Below are positions 7,772-15,715 of a stretch of 22,148 bases of DNA, piece after piece. The notes under the pieces are model-generated. The model was not told the origin of the DNA, made no database searches, and saw nothing but the letters and a program-made list of their open reading frames with translations. The first letter of the stretch is position 1. Every line of letters begins with the position of its first letter. The DNA is from CAZNNH01 sp964574335 (lineage in GTDB: Bacteria > Acidobacteriota > Vicinamibacteria > Fen-336): the NCBI GenBank assembly GCA_964574335.1, contig CAZNNH010000097.1, forward strand, positions 1 through 22,148. Direction: 5' to 3'. Made by a program: the position numbers and the translations under genes.

Positions 7772-8599
7772 GTGCGCTTCGCACGGGCGAACCTGCTACC
7801 CGCGATGGCCGCCCTGGCCAGTGCTTGCGCCCCGGCGCTACGCGAGCCTCCGCCCTTGGAGATGCTGGGTAGAGCGGGCCCGTCGGCAGCGGTGGCGCTG
7901 CCGATCGGCGCCAGCGTCGACGAGCTGCTGACCCTGGCCAGGGCCGGCTTCGAGCGACGGCCCGACGTCGCCGAGGTAGAGCGGGCGCGCCAACTGTACT
8001 TCGCCGCCGCCCGCTTGGAGCCGGGCGGCGTCGAGGGGCTGCTCGGCGCGGCGCGCACCCTGGCCTGGTTGGTCGAGCACGAGACGGAGGGGGCGCGGCG
8101 CGAAGCATGGGCCACCGAGGCCGTGCAGGCCTGCCAGTGGTGCCGGCGGCGCGCGCCGGCGAACGTCGAGTGCCGCTATCGCCTGGCGCTGGCGCTCGGC
8201 CAGCAGGCGCGCGAGCGGCCGAGCACCGGCGTCGATGCCCTGCCGCGGATCGTCCGCCTGCTCGAGCAGGTGATCGCCGCCGACCCTCTCCTCGACGACG
8301 CTGGAGGCCACCGGGTGCTCGCTCTCGTGCTGCTGCGTGCGCCGGGCTGGCCGACAGGACCCGGCGATCCCGAGGCGGGCCTGGAGCACGCCCGGGAGGC
8401 GGTAGCCCTCGTCCCGGGACACCCCGCCAACCTGCTGGTGCTGGGCGAGGCGCTGGAGAAGACCGGCCGGCCGGCCCAGGCGTCCTTTGCCTTCGCGCGG
8501 GCCGAGTCCCTGGCCGAGGCGAGGGCCGCAGCCGGCGACCCGGACGCCGAGGAGTGGATGGAGAGCGCCGTCCGCGCGCAGGTAGCCCTCCGCCACTAG
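7772..8599 (+). CDS. TatT-like TPR lipoprotein
   Basis: A 275-residue predicted lipoprotein. The signal peptide is short (about 18 residues) and ends in ALASAC, giving a lipid-anchored Cys19 with Ala at the -3 position, slightly off the consensus. The mature part is all-helical with TPR-like pairs: YFAAARLEPGGVEGLLGAAR, a stretch ending in ADP-LLDDAGGHRVLALVLLRAPGWPTGPGDPEAGLE, and EHAREAVALVPGHPANLLVL. The RAPGW...GDPE segment followed by a repeat with LVPGHP resembles the C-terminal half of the TRAP-associated TatT family, outer lipoproteins that bind a periplasmic binding protein. GTG 7772 is chosen because GGGGAG overlaps the upstream stop at the right distance. Only one base separates it from the binding-protein gene, so the two are surely co-translated. 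The TatT match is by eye. Confidence 0.75.
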   Translation: MRFARANLLPAMAALASACAPALREPPPLEMLGRAGPSAAVALPIGASVDELLTLARAGFERRPDVAEVERARQLYFAAARLEPGGVEGLLGAARTLAWLVEHETEGARREAWATEAVQACQWCRRRAPANVECRYRLALALGQQARERPSTGVDALPRIVRLLEQVIAADPLLDDAGGHRVLALVLLRAPGWPTGPGDPEAGLEHAREAVALVPGHPANLLVLGEALEKTGRPAQASFAFARAESLAEARAAAGDPDAEEWMESAVRAQVALRH

Positions 8600-8607
8600 G
8601 CTGGAGC

Positions 8608-8626
8608 TGGACCATGATCGGGTCCA
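8608..8626. repeat. Inverted repeat after the TPR lipoprotein gene
   Basis: TGGACC and GGTCCA form a perfect 6-bp stem around a 7-base loop, starting 9 bases after the stop codon. There is no T-run, so a terminator is possible but weak; an operator for the next gene is an alternative. Confidence 0.35.
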
Positions 8627-8681
8627 ATGCCTGTCACGTCCCGAGTCGAGCCCCGCCCTGGGACGGCGTGGAAGCAGGTCC

Positions 8682-8687
8682 TACAAT
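8682..8687 (+). promoter_or_regulatory. Candidate -10 box for the DUF3795 gene
   Basis: TACAAT lies 18 bases upstream of the ATG at 8706, followed by GGGAGGAG as ribosome-binding site. It is a good -10 match in very GC-rich DNA, but no convincing -35 hexamer is present. Confidence 0.35.
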
Positions 8688-8705
8688 GGTGCGGGAGGAG
8701 AGCGG

Positions 8706-9248
8706 ATGGGCGTCTTCAATCCCGACAGCTACTGCGGGATCTACTGCGGCGCTTGCTCCATCGTCATGCGCGGCACGACCGGTCACGCCGACCCGTTCGC
8801 CGCCTGTCTGGGGGCCGTGCCCGATCAGGACCTCGCCTGCGGTGGGTGCAAGTCCCACTCCGTGTACGCTGGCTGCCGTACCTGCAGCCTGCGCCCCTGC
8901 GCCCGGGAGAAGGGCATCGCCCACTGCGCCGACTGCGCTGACTACCCGTGCGCCCTGTACCGCAGGTGGCAGTCGGTGGCGCGACTTGTCGGGCACATGC
9001 GTGACGCGCCGCCCAGCCTGGAGGCGATCAAACGCGACGGCGTCGACACCTGGCTCGCGGCACAGAAGCAGCGTTGGTCGTGCCCGGACTGCGGCGCGCC
9101 GTTCTCATGGTACGCGCGAGACTGTCACCAGTGCGGCCGGAAGCTCTCGTCCGAAGCGTACGAGATATCCGGCTGGAGACGGCTCCTGTGCCGCATCGTC
9201 CTCCCCATGGCCTACCGCAAAGGGAAGTCGCTCGGGCCGGCCCAGTGA
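8706..9248 (+). CDS. Cys-rich DUF3795 protein with C-terminal zinc ribbon
   Basis: A 180-residue cytoplasmic protein with 17 cysteines. Residues 8-85 carry the DUF3795 pattern: YCGIYCGACSI near the start, then CGGCKS, GCRTC, RPCAREKG and HCADCADYPC. The cysteine spacing suggests two or more metal sites (zinc or iron-sulfur); the function of this family is not established. A separate C-terminal zinc ribbon follows, with Cys126, Cys129, Cys140 and Cys143 (CPDCG, CHQCGR), and a short hydrophobic tail at 158-169. The ATG has an excellent ribosome-binding site (GGGAGGAG, 6-7 bases away). It appears to be a single-gene unit. Confidence 0.88.
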   Translation: MGVFNPDSYCGIYCGACSIVMRGTTGHADPFAACLGAVPDQDLACGGCKSHSVYAGCRTCSLRPCAREKGIAHCADCADYPCALYRRWQSVARLVGHMRDAPPSLEAIKRDGVDTWLAAQKQRWSCPDCGAPFSWYARDCHQCGRKLSSEAYEISGWRRLLCRIVLPMAYRKGKSLGPAQ

Positions 9249-9347
9249 GAGCCTTGGCGGCGTCGGCACGATGCATGGCGTCCTCCCAGACCGAAGCGGG
9301 CCGCCGACCCGAGGGCCGTCTGGAGACAGTGGCCGAAGGAGCGAACT

Positions 9348-9974
9348 GTGAACCCTGACAGGTGGGTCGTGGCCATTGGGGTCGTGGGCGCGGTGGTGAT
9401 CGTCGGTGGCACGGTCTGGTATTCCCTGGAGAGCCCGGCACCGATCCCACCTGCGGCGGTGGCAGTGACGACCGTGCCCACAACCACGCCCGCCGCCGCT
9501 CCGACCGAGGCGGCGAGGCCCGTAGCCGCGGGTGCCCCCTCTCCGGAGTCTCCCGGGACCGAGCCCACCGTCAGCCCTCTCGCAACGCCCGAGCCGACGC
9601 CGACAGCCACTCCTGTTCCGGTAGCTGCCCGACCTGCGCCGGCTCCCAAGCCCGCGTCGGTGGCGACCCCCAAGCCCTCGCCGCCACCCCCGGCGGGGAT
9701 CAGCCATCTGACCCCGCCGACCTTGTCGCGACGGCCCAGGGTGCTGGTCGACGTGCACGGCGGCTGGTTCCGCGCCGACCACCGGCCGCTGATCCTCAGG
9801 AAGGGACAGCCGGTCGGCTCACCGAAGGTGGCGCGCCAGAAGCTCGTCAGCTCGGAAGTGATCCAGCTCCTGCTCACGATGGACGACAAGACCGACACCG
9901 GCGAGTACTCGCTGCTCCTGGTCGGCCAGGACGGCGTCCGCTCCAACGCCGTCATCTTCGAGATCACGAAGTAG
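9348..9974 (+). CDS. Membrane-anchored Pro/Ala/Thr-rich protein, function unknown
   Basis: A 208-residue protein. A single N-terminal membrane helix (about 7-25, VVAIGVVGAVVIVGGTVWY) is followed by a low-complexity linker rich in Pro, Ala and Thr (about 29-120), long enough to reach across part of the periplasm. A compact C-terminal domain (about 128-208) has alternating strands (RVLVDVHGGWFRA, SLLLVGQDGVRSNAVIFEITK) and could be an immunoglobulin-like or IPT-type beta-sandwich. I do not recognise a specific family. The start is GTG 9348, with GGAG 7 bases upstream. It lies 99 bp after the DUF3795 gene and is convergent with the GH3 gene. Confidence 0.8.
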   Translation: MNPDRWVVAIGVVGAVVIVGGTVWYSLESPAPIPPAAVAVTTVPTTTPAAAPTEAARPVAAGAPSPESPGTEPTVSPLATPEPTPTATPVPVAARPAPAPKPASVATPKPSPPPPAGISHLTPPTLSRRPRVLVDVHGGWFRADHRPLILRKGQPVGSPKVARQKLVSSEVIQLLLTMDDKTDTGEYSLLLVGQDGVRSNAVIFEITK

Positions 9975-9997
9975 GCTTGCCACACGCTGCGTGCCGT

Positions 9998-10042
9998 CCC
10001 GTGAGCAGGCATCGCGGGTGCCCTGGTCGTCGACCAAGCGGC
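9998..10042 (-). pseudogene. Remnant of an aldehyde dehydrogenase 3' end
   Basis: On the minus strand this stretch reads RLVDDQGTRDAC and then runs on through Ser where the stop would be. The intact dehydrogenase at 14105-15694 ends in RLVDDQRTRDAC and a stop. The DNA matches over 42 bases (9998-10039 against 14101-14142) at 36 positions. Within the sense codons, four of five differences are synonymous, and the stop TGA has become TCA. That pattern suggests descent from a once-functional paralogue, not a recent copy. Nothing recognisable of the rest of that gene remains; the GH3 stop lies 65 bases upstream on the same strand. Confidence 0.6.
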
Positions 10043-10106
10043 CGATCCGAGCCGTCCGCTTCGGCCGCCGTCCGTTTCCCGAGGTCGACACGTCGTGTCC
10101 GGCTGG

Positions 10107-13016
10107 CTAGCGGATCTCGACCTGATCGATCTCGAACTGGAACTGGCCCGCCTCCCGCGTGCGGGCAAACAGGATGCCGGTCAGGTCATGCCCGTCCGTC
10201 CGGAAGTCGGACAAGGGAAAGGCGTACTCCTCCCAGGTGGGACCCAACGTGATCGCCTTGAAGATGGGCATCCCCCCCGCGCTCTCCTCCGCCAACACGG
10301 TCACGCTGTACCCCTTTCCGTCTCCCCGCGCCCAGAAGGCCACCTCCTTCTTGGCCGAGAGATTGGCAGGCCGGTCCGGCGAGCCGCCAGGCGCGAAGAT
10401 CGCGCCGGCGAAGGGGAGCATGCCGCCGGCCACGACGTCGCCGCTCACGCCCAGGGCGCCCGCCGACTCGTTGGCGCCTCCGCTGACCAGGGCCAGCGAC
10501 GCCTTGGAGGCGCCGCCGATCACGGCATCCGTCATCGGGCTCCATGCGCCGTAGCCGGCCGTGATCTTCCCCCCGTCGAAGCTGCTGACGAGAGCGGCCT
10601 CGGAGCCGGACGGGGGGGGCGGCAACGGCGGGATCCCCGTCTCGCCGTGTGGCCCAGTGACGGCCAGCGCCACGGTGGTCGTCCGATCGGAGTCGGGGCC
10701 GACCATCAGCTCGAAGAGACCCGGCTCCACCACGCGCCGCATGTCCAGGTCCAGCATCGACAGCATGGCCGGCGTCACGCGGAACGTGACGGTCTTGCGC
10801 TCGCCGGCCGCGAGCGTCACTCGCTCGAAGCCCTTCAGGAGCTTGACCGGCCTGGTCACGGAAGCGATCTTCTGGTGCACGTAGAGCTGGGCCACCTCGT
10901 CTCCCTCACGGGAGCCGGTGTTGACGAGATCGACGGTGACGTTGGCCGTTCCGCCCGATCCGATCGTGGTGGGCTCGACCCGCAGGTTCTCGAAGCTGAA
11001 GGTGGTGTAGCTCAAGCCGTAGCCGAAGGGGAAGAGCGGCTTGCGCGTGCTGAAGGCGTAGGTGCGATTGGCCGAGGGTTTCCTCGAGTAGTAGGCCGGG
11101 ATGTTGCCCACCGACCGCGGGAAGGTGATCGGCAGCTTGCCGCCCGGGTTGACGTCGCCGAACAACACGGCGGCCGCCGCGGTTCCGCCCTCCTGCCCCA
11201 GGTACCAGCCTTCGAGGATCGCCGGAACGTGCTCGACGATGTAGTTGATCGACAGCGGCCGGCCGTTGATCAGGAAGACCACCGTCGGGGTGCCGGTCTC
11301 GACCACCGCCTTCACCAACTGGTTCTGTGCGCCCAGCAGCTCCAGCGAGTCGCGGTCGCCCAGGTGCGTTTCGGACCAGGCCTCGCGGTTCGTGCTCTCG
11401 TTCTCCCCGACCACCAGGATGGCGACGCTGGAGCCGCGCGCCAGCTCGACCGCCTGGCCGATGCTCTCGGCCTGCTCCTCCGCCTCGAAGAGCTTCACGT
11501 TGTCGTCCAGCCATCCCTTCCAGCCTTGACGCGCGTTGGTGATCCGACACCCCTCGGCGTAGACCACCTCGGCCTTCGAGCCCACGCGGGCACGGATCCC
11601 CTCTAGCAGGCTCACGCCGTGGGCCGGCTCGCGGCTGTAGCCGCCGAGATGGACGTCCGCCGCGTTCGGCCCGATCACGGCGATCCGCTCCAGCTTGGAG
11701 AGGTCCAGCGGCAGGAGCCCCTTGTCGTTCTTCAGCAGCACCACCGCCTTCTGCGCTGCCTCCAGGGCCACCTTGCGGTGCGCGTCGCCGCCGATGGTGC
11801 GTTCGGCATAGCTGGGGTCGACATAGGGGTCGTCGAAGAGCCCCAGCCGGAACTTGGTCGCCAGCACCAGGCCGGCCGCGCGGTCCACGTCACTCTCCGG
11901 CACGATGCCGCGCCGCACCTGGTCGACCAGCGTCCGGTAGATGGAGCCGTCAGAAAGGTCGTAGTCCACGCCGGCGGCGATCGCCAGCCTCGCCGCGTCC
12001 GCCTTGTCGTACGCCACGTGGTGGGTGTTGACCAGCATCTGGAGGCCGTTCCCGTCGGAGACGACGTACCCTGGAAAACCCCACTCCTGCCTCAGCACCC
12101 GCCCCAGCAGCCAGTGGTTGACGTGCGAGGGCACTCCGTCGATCTCGTTGTACGAGGCCATCACGCTCCCGACGTGGGCTTCGCGCACGGCGGCCTTGAA
12201 GGGGGGAAGGAAGTCCTCGCGGACCACGCGCTCGGAGATGTTGCCCGGCGCCGTGTTGGTGCCTCCCTCGGGCTGTCCGTGCACGGCGAAGTGCTTGGCC
12301 GTCGCCAGCACGTGGTGGCGATCGATCCGGAAGTCGTCACCCTGCAGGCCACGGATGGCGGACACGCCCATGCGTGAGGCGAGGTAGGGATCCTCGCCGT
12401 ACGTCTCCTCGGTGCGGCCCCAGCGTGGGTCACGCGCGATGTCCAGCACCGGGGTGAAGACCTGGCCGGCGCCGGACGAGCCCGCCTCGTCCCCCGCCGC
12501 GGTGAAGACGCGAAGCACCAGCTCGGGGTCCCAGGTGCTGGCGAGCGCCAGCGCCTGCGGAAAGCTGGTGCTGCCGTTCTGCATGTAGCCGTGCAGCGCC
12601 TCTCCCATGACGAGGGCAGGGATGCCCAGCTCGGTCTTCTCGCGGAGGTAGCGCTGCACGGCGTTGCGCAGGATGGCCACCTGACGCGGGGGCAGGGCGA
12701 CCTCGGGATTCCACATCTTCCTGAGGGCCGCGAGCGCCTCCTCGGAGGTGTAGGTGCCCGTCGAGTCGATGGCCCCGGCGTAGGCGCCCCGCCCGCCGGT
12801 GATCTGCTCGACCTTCTGCTCGAGCGTCAGCCGTGGCAGCAGGTCGGCCACCCGGTCCTCGACGGTCAGACCGGGGTCGCGGTATCGCGCCGGAGGAGGA
12901 CCTTCCTGCGCCTTACGCCCGGCTGCTCCGCTTCCCGTCGCCAGGCACACGAACACCACCGGCAGCAGCCATACCAAAGAGGTTCTTGCGCCGTCGATTC
13001 TTTTCTCGATCACCAT
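10107..13016 (-). CDS. Secreted family 3 glycoside hydrolase with C-terminal CIA30/CBM11-like domain
   Basis: A 969-residue enzyme that removes terminal beta-linked sugars by a retaining mechanism. A signal peptide (about 1-32) is followed by the GH3 TIM barrel (48-400). It shows GEALHG (138-143), RDPRWGR (195-201), KHFAVHG (from Lys241) and the nucleophile Asp321 in VVSDGNG. The GH3 alpha/beta sandwich follows (about 420-690; VVLLKNDKGLLPL, VIGPNA), then an Fn3-like domain (about 715-795) beginning after PLFPFGYGLSYT. The last 165 residues form a jelly-roll domain ending in QFEIDQVEIR, like CIA30/CBM11 folds, which may bind glycans. GEALHG is the form common in beta-xylosidase/arabinosidase-type members, and the sugar-acid genes upstream agree. 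ATG 13016 is chosen because the signal peptide starts there; the open frame upstream to 15467 is an artefact of high GC. Confidence 0.93.
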   Translation of the reverse strand: MVIEKRIDGARTSLVWLLPVVFVCLATGSGAAGRKAQEGPPPARYRDPGLTVEDRVADLLPRLTLEQKVEQITGGRGAYAGAIDSTGTYTSEEALAALRKMWNPEVALPPRQVAILRNAVQRYLREKTELGIPALVMGEALHGYMQNGSTSFPQALALASTWDPELVLRVFTAAGDEAGSSGAGQVFTPVLDIARDPRWGRTEETYGEDPYLASRMGVSAIRGLQGDDFRIDRHHVLATAKHFAVHGQPEGGTNTAPGNISERVVREDFLPPFKAAVREAHVGSVMASYNEIDGVPSHVNHWLLGRVLRQEWGFPGYVVSDGNGLQMLVNTHHVAYDKADAARLAIAAGVDYDLSDGSIYRTLVDQVRRGIVPESDVDRAAGLVLATKFRLGLFDDPYVDPSYAERTIGGDAHRKVALEAAQKAVVLLKNDKGLLPLDLSKLERIAVIGPNAADVHLGGYSREPAHGVSLLEGIRARVGSKAEVVYAEGCRITNARQGWKGWLDDNVKLFEAEEQAESIGQAVELARGSSVAILVVGENESTNREAWSETHLGDRDSLELLGAQNQLVKAVVETGTPTVVFLINGRPLSINYIVEHVPAILEGWYLGQEGGTAAAAVLFGDVNPGGKLPITFPRSVGNIPAYYSRKPSANRTYAFSTRKPLFPFGYGLSYTTFSFENLRVEPTTIGSGGTANVTVDLVNTGSREGDEVAQLYVHQKIASVTRPVKLLKGFERVTLAAGERKTVTFRVTPAMLSMLDLDMRRVVEPGLFELMVGPDSDRTTTVALAVTGPHGETGIPPLPPPPSGSEAALVSSFDGGKITAGYGAWSPMTDAVIGGASKASLALVSGGANESAGALGVSGDVVAGGMLPFAGAIFAPGGSPDRPANLSAKKEVAFWARGDGKGYSVTVLAEESAGGMPIFKAITLGPTWEEYAFPLSDFRTDGHDLTGILFARTREAGQFQFEIDQVEIR

Positions 13017-13093
13017 GCCCCCTCGCGGCTCGCCTCGTCCGACGAGCAGGCCGAGCGTACCCGCTCCGCGCACGCCGTCTGCGGCGAGCCCTC

Positions 13094-13108
13094 GTGTCAA
13101 CGCGACAC
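13094..13108. promoter_or_regulatory. Candidate operator upstream of the GH3 gene
   Basis: GTGTC-AACGC-GACAC is an inverted repeat with 5-bp arms, 78 bases upstream of the GH3 ATG and near a hairpin. The shape and the CG near its centre are reminiscent of LacI/GalR-type sites that often control sugar genes, but no regulator gene is in the window. Confidence 0.3.
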
Positions 13109-13120
13109 ATCGTGGGCCTT

Positions 13121-13147
13121 CGCAGCCGGTCCCGTCAACCGGCTGCG
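13121..13147. repeat. Strong hairpin between the DUF169 and GH3 genes
   Basis: CGCAGCCGGT and ACCGGCTGCG form a perfect 10-bp stem around the 7-base loop CCCGTCA, 46 bases past the DUF169 stop and about 105 bases before the GH3 start. No T-run follows on the minus strand. It may attenuate or stabilise the transcript between the sugar-acid genes and the glycosidase gene. Confidence 0.5.
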
Positions 13148-13192
13148 CCGGCCCCCGCCGCACGCCGAGGACCGAGTAGCCGCCCCAGGGGG

Positions 13193-14005
13193 CTAGGACC
13201 GCAGGCCCCGCCAACCCGGGGTCTGGAGAATCGAGTCCCCCGCCTCCGCCTCGAGGCGGCGGAACAGGGGCATCGGCAGAGACAGGCTCAGGGTGTCGCT
13301 CCGGAACTGCCGCTTCATCAGCTCCCGTCCGTCGACGTCGAGCATGCCGAGCACGGCACGGGGAGACCTCGCGTCGTGTTGTGCATGGGCGAAGCCCGCG
13401 ATCCGGAAGCAATCGGGTCCCGGGGGAGCCTGCACCGGATCCGCTCCCTCCAGCACCGAGCCGAGCAGGGTGACGAGCCCTGCCAGCTCCAAGGGGCTGA
13501 CCAGGAAGATGACCGCCCTCACCCAATCCTCGGCGATGGTCCGGCTCAGCGGCTTGAAGAGCACGTAGCGGGTCGGCGTCTGGTAGCGGGGGGCCTCGTG
13601 GAGCAGCCACCTCGTGGCCATCTCGAAGCTGCAGTGGCGACGTTCGCCATACTCGTACAGCGGTCGCCAGAGGGGACGCGCGGCGTCCATGCGAGCCCGA
13701 TAGGCCTCGCCGTTGGGCGTGGCAGCGAGGCCCTTGCTGAACACGGCGGCGAAGTGCTCGATCTGGGCCTCGGAGGCCACCAGATCCGTCCCCAAACCCA
13801 GCGCCATGCGGCCGCCAGGGCAGACGATCGTCTCCCTGCTGCCACCTGCGAGCTTGCCTCTCGTAGAGGCCTGGACCAGCAGGTGAAGAATGCAGGCGAA
13901 CCGGCCTTCGCTGAACCGGACACCGTCCGCCGGCATGCTCTCGCTCCACACGAGAGCCACGGGTTCGAACTCCGGCTCGAGATGTCGAACGATCGCACTC
14001 TCCAT
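13193..14005 (-). CDS. DUF169-family protein
   Basis: A 270-residue soluble protein. It begins with PEFEPVALVWSESMPADGVR, the loosely conserved opening of DUF169, where a strand runs into a short acidic/polar stretch. It continues with FACILHLLVQAS, then a Gly-rich turn CPGGRMALGLG (near residue 65), and later RYVLFKPLSRTI and a segment predicted as helix-strand pairs (AVIFLVSPLELAGLVTLLGS). The biochemical role of DUF169 is not known. ATG 14005 is preferred to an upstream in-frame start at 14056 because TTGGGGGA lies just ahead and the conserved region starts within ten residues. It sits between the dehydrogenase and GH3 genes on the same strand with gaps of 99 and 176 bp, so membership in the sugar operon is possible but not certain. 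Confidence 0.78.
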   Translation of the reverse strand: MESAIVRHLEPEFEPVALVWSESMPADGVRFSEGRFACILHLLVQASTRGKLAGGSRETIVCPGGRMALGLGTDLVASEAQIEHFAAVFSKGLAATPNGEAYRARMDAARPLWRPLYEYGERRHCSFEMATRWLLHEAPRYQTPTRYVLFKPLSRTIAEDWVRAVIFLVSPLELAGLVTLLGSVLEGADPVQAPPGPDCFRIAGFAHAQHDARSPRAVLGMLDVDGRELMKRQFRSDTLSLSLPMPLFRRLEAEAGDSILQTPGWRGLRS

Positions 14006-14104
14006 GGACAGTCCCCCAACGCCGATGCGAGGACCGCGGCACCTGTCGCGGCCCACGCGCCGACGGCGCCGCCCCGCGACCCCGAGTGCGGAGACGGAAG
14101 CCCG

Positions 14105-15694
14105 TCAGCAGGCGTCGCGCGTGCGCTGATCGTCGACCAGGCGCCAGATGCCGCGCGGGTTGGCGTTCTGCAGCTCCTCCGGAAGCACCGCGTCCGGGAA
14201 GCCCTGGTAGCACATGGGACGAACGAACCGGTCGATCGAGGCGGCGCCGATGGACGTGTAGTGGCCGTCGGTGGTGGCCGGGTACGGCCCGCCGTGGTGC
14301 ATGCCCGCGCAGACCTCGATGCCGGTCGGGAACCCGTTGAAGACGATCCGCCCCACCTTGCGCTCCAGGATCTCGATCAATCCGCGGTGGGCCTCGAGCT
14401 CCTCGGGGGTCCCGTGCACGGAGGCCGTCAGGTGGCCGTGCAGGCCGCGGGCGACCCGCTCCATGTCGGCCGGCGTGTCGCAGGTCACGATCACTGAAGC
14501 CGGTCCGAAGACCTCGTCCCACAGGTGCGGCTGCGCCTCTAGGGTCTTCAGGTCGGTGGCGAAGATCGCGCACGGCGCCTGCGACTTCTGGGGATCGGAC
14601 GGCGTGGCCGACTCGCCGACCACGCGCACGCCGGGGGTGCGGCGGATCAACTCGGTCCCGCCCCGGAACGCGTCGCTGATCCCCTTGTGCAGCATCGAGG
14701 TGGGAGCCACCTTCCCCGCGCGCGAAGCGACGGCGTCCAGGAAATCGCCCGCTTCCGGTCCGGCGACCAGCAGCACGCCCGGGTTGGTGCAGAACTGTCC
14801 GGTACCGAGGGTCACCGACTGGACGTAGCCTTCGGCGATCGGCACGCTGCGGCTGGCCAGGGCGCCGGGGAGCACGAAGACCGGGTTGACGCTGCCCATC
14901 TCCGCGTAGACGGGGATCGGCTCCGGGCGGGCCACGGCCGCCGCGAAGAGGGCCTGGCCTCCGCGGAGCGAGCCGGTGAAGGCCACCGCTCGGGTTTGTG
15001 GGTGGCGCACCAGCGACAGCCCCACCTCGTGTCCGGCGCCTTGGAGCATCGAGAAGACGCCTTTCGGGATGCCGCACTTGCGGGCGGCCGCCACGATGCC
15101 GCCGCCGATCCGCTCGCAGGTGCCGGGGTGGGCCGGGTGGGCCTTGGCCACCACCGGGCAGCCCACCGCCAACGCCGCGATCGTGTCGCTGCCCCCCACC
15201 GAGATCGCCAGCGGGAAGTTGCTGGCGCCGAAGACCACCACCGGGCCGATCGGCTTCAGCAGACGACGCACGTCCGGCTTGGGCAGCGGCTGGCGGGCAG
15301 GATCGCCACGGTCGATGCGGGCATCGACCCACGACCCCTCGCGCAGGAGCCGCGCGAACATGCGGGTCTGGTTCACCATGCGGGCGCGCTCGCCGGTGAG
15401 GCGGGCCGCCGGTAGCGCGGTCTCGGCGCCGGCCTGGTCGAGCAGGGCGTCGCCGAGATCCAGCCACTCCTGGGCCACCGCCTCCAGGAAGTCAGCGCGC
15501 GCCTCGGGAGAGGTACGGCGGTAGTCCTCGAAGGCGACGTCGGCCCGCTCGAGCGCGCGGTCCACCTCCGCGGTGGTCGCCTCGTGGACGGGCGGCGTGG
15601 TCTTCTTGCCGGTGACCGGGTCGTAGCCGAAGAAGGTCCGGGTGCCTTCGGCGGAGGTCTCGCCGCCGAGGATCTGAAGGCCGTGCAGGGGCAT
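14105..15694 (-). CDS. 2,5-dioxovalerate (2-oxoglutarate semialdehyde) dehydrogenase
   Basis: A 529-residue cytoplasmic aldehyde dehydrogenase of the kind that oxidises 2-oxoglutarate semialdehyde to 2-oxoglutarate with NAD(P)+ (EC 1.2.1.26), the last step of the Weimberg pathway and of some sugar-acid routes. Catalytic residues are in place: Asn159 in FGASNFPLA, Lys184 in VVAKAHP, Glu265 in AEMGSVNP and Cys302 in GTGQFCTNPG. The family hallmark is the long form (about 520 residues) with GTGQFCTNPG and the C-terminal GIWRLVDDQ-TRDAC tail. Start ATG 15694 has GAGG 7 bases upstream. It follows the FAH-family dehydratase by 21 bp, so the two are co-transcribed and make and use the same intermediate. 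The family match is strong; whether the sugar is xylose, arabinose or glucarate-type cannot be read from this gene. Confidence 0.93.
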   Translation of the reverse strand: MPLHGLQILGGETSAEGTRTFFGYDPVTGKKTTPPVHEATTAEVDRALERADVAFEDYRRTSPEARADFLEAVAQEWLDLGDALLDQAGAETALPAARLTGERARMVNQTRMFARLLREGSWVDARIDRGDPARQPLPKPDVRRLLKPIGPVVVFGASNFPLAISVGGSDTIAALAVGCPVVAKAHPAHPGTCERIGGGIVAAARKCGIPKGVFSMLQGAGHEVGLSLVRHPQTRAVAFTGSLRGGQALFAAAVARPEPIPVYAEMGSVNPVFVLPGALASRSVPIAEGYVQSVTLGTGQFCTNPGVLLVAGPEAGDFLDAVASRAGKVAPTSMLHKGISDAFRGGTELIRRTPGVRVVGESATPSDPQKSQAPCAIFATDLKTLEAQPHLWDEVFGPASVIVTCDTPADMERVARGLHGHLTASVHGTPEELEAHRGLIEILERKVGRIVFNGFPTGIEVCAGMHHGGPYPATTDGHYTSIGAASIDRFVRPMCYQGFPDAVLPEELQNANPRGIWRLVDDQRTRDAC

Positions 15695-15715
15695 GGGTGC
15701 CTCGCTCTCTGGGGC

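Noticed and set aside
9819..10091. 90-codon minus-strand frame containing RLVDDQGTRDAC.
   Set aside because: Only about 12 residues match the dehydrogenase; the rest is antisense of the Pro-rich protein gene or spacer. Kept as a remnant, not a gene.
13094..13108. Reading the repeat as a phage or integrase attachment site.
   Set aside because: No integrase, tRNA or second copy is present in the window.
10107..15467. Single open frame of 1786 codons on the minus strand.
   Set aside because: Only the last 969 codons (GH3) are real. Upstream it crosses the DUF169 and dehydrogenase genes out of frame as Arg/Gly/Pro-rich sequence, a product of high GC.
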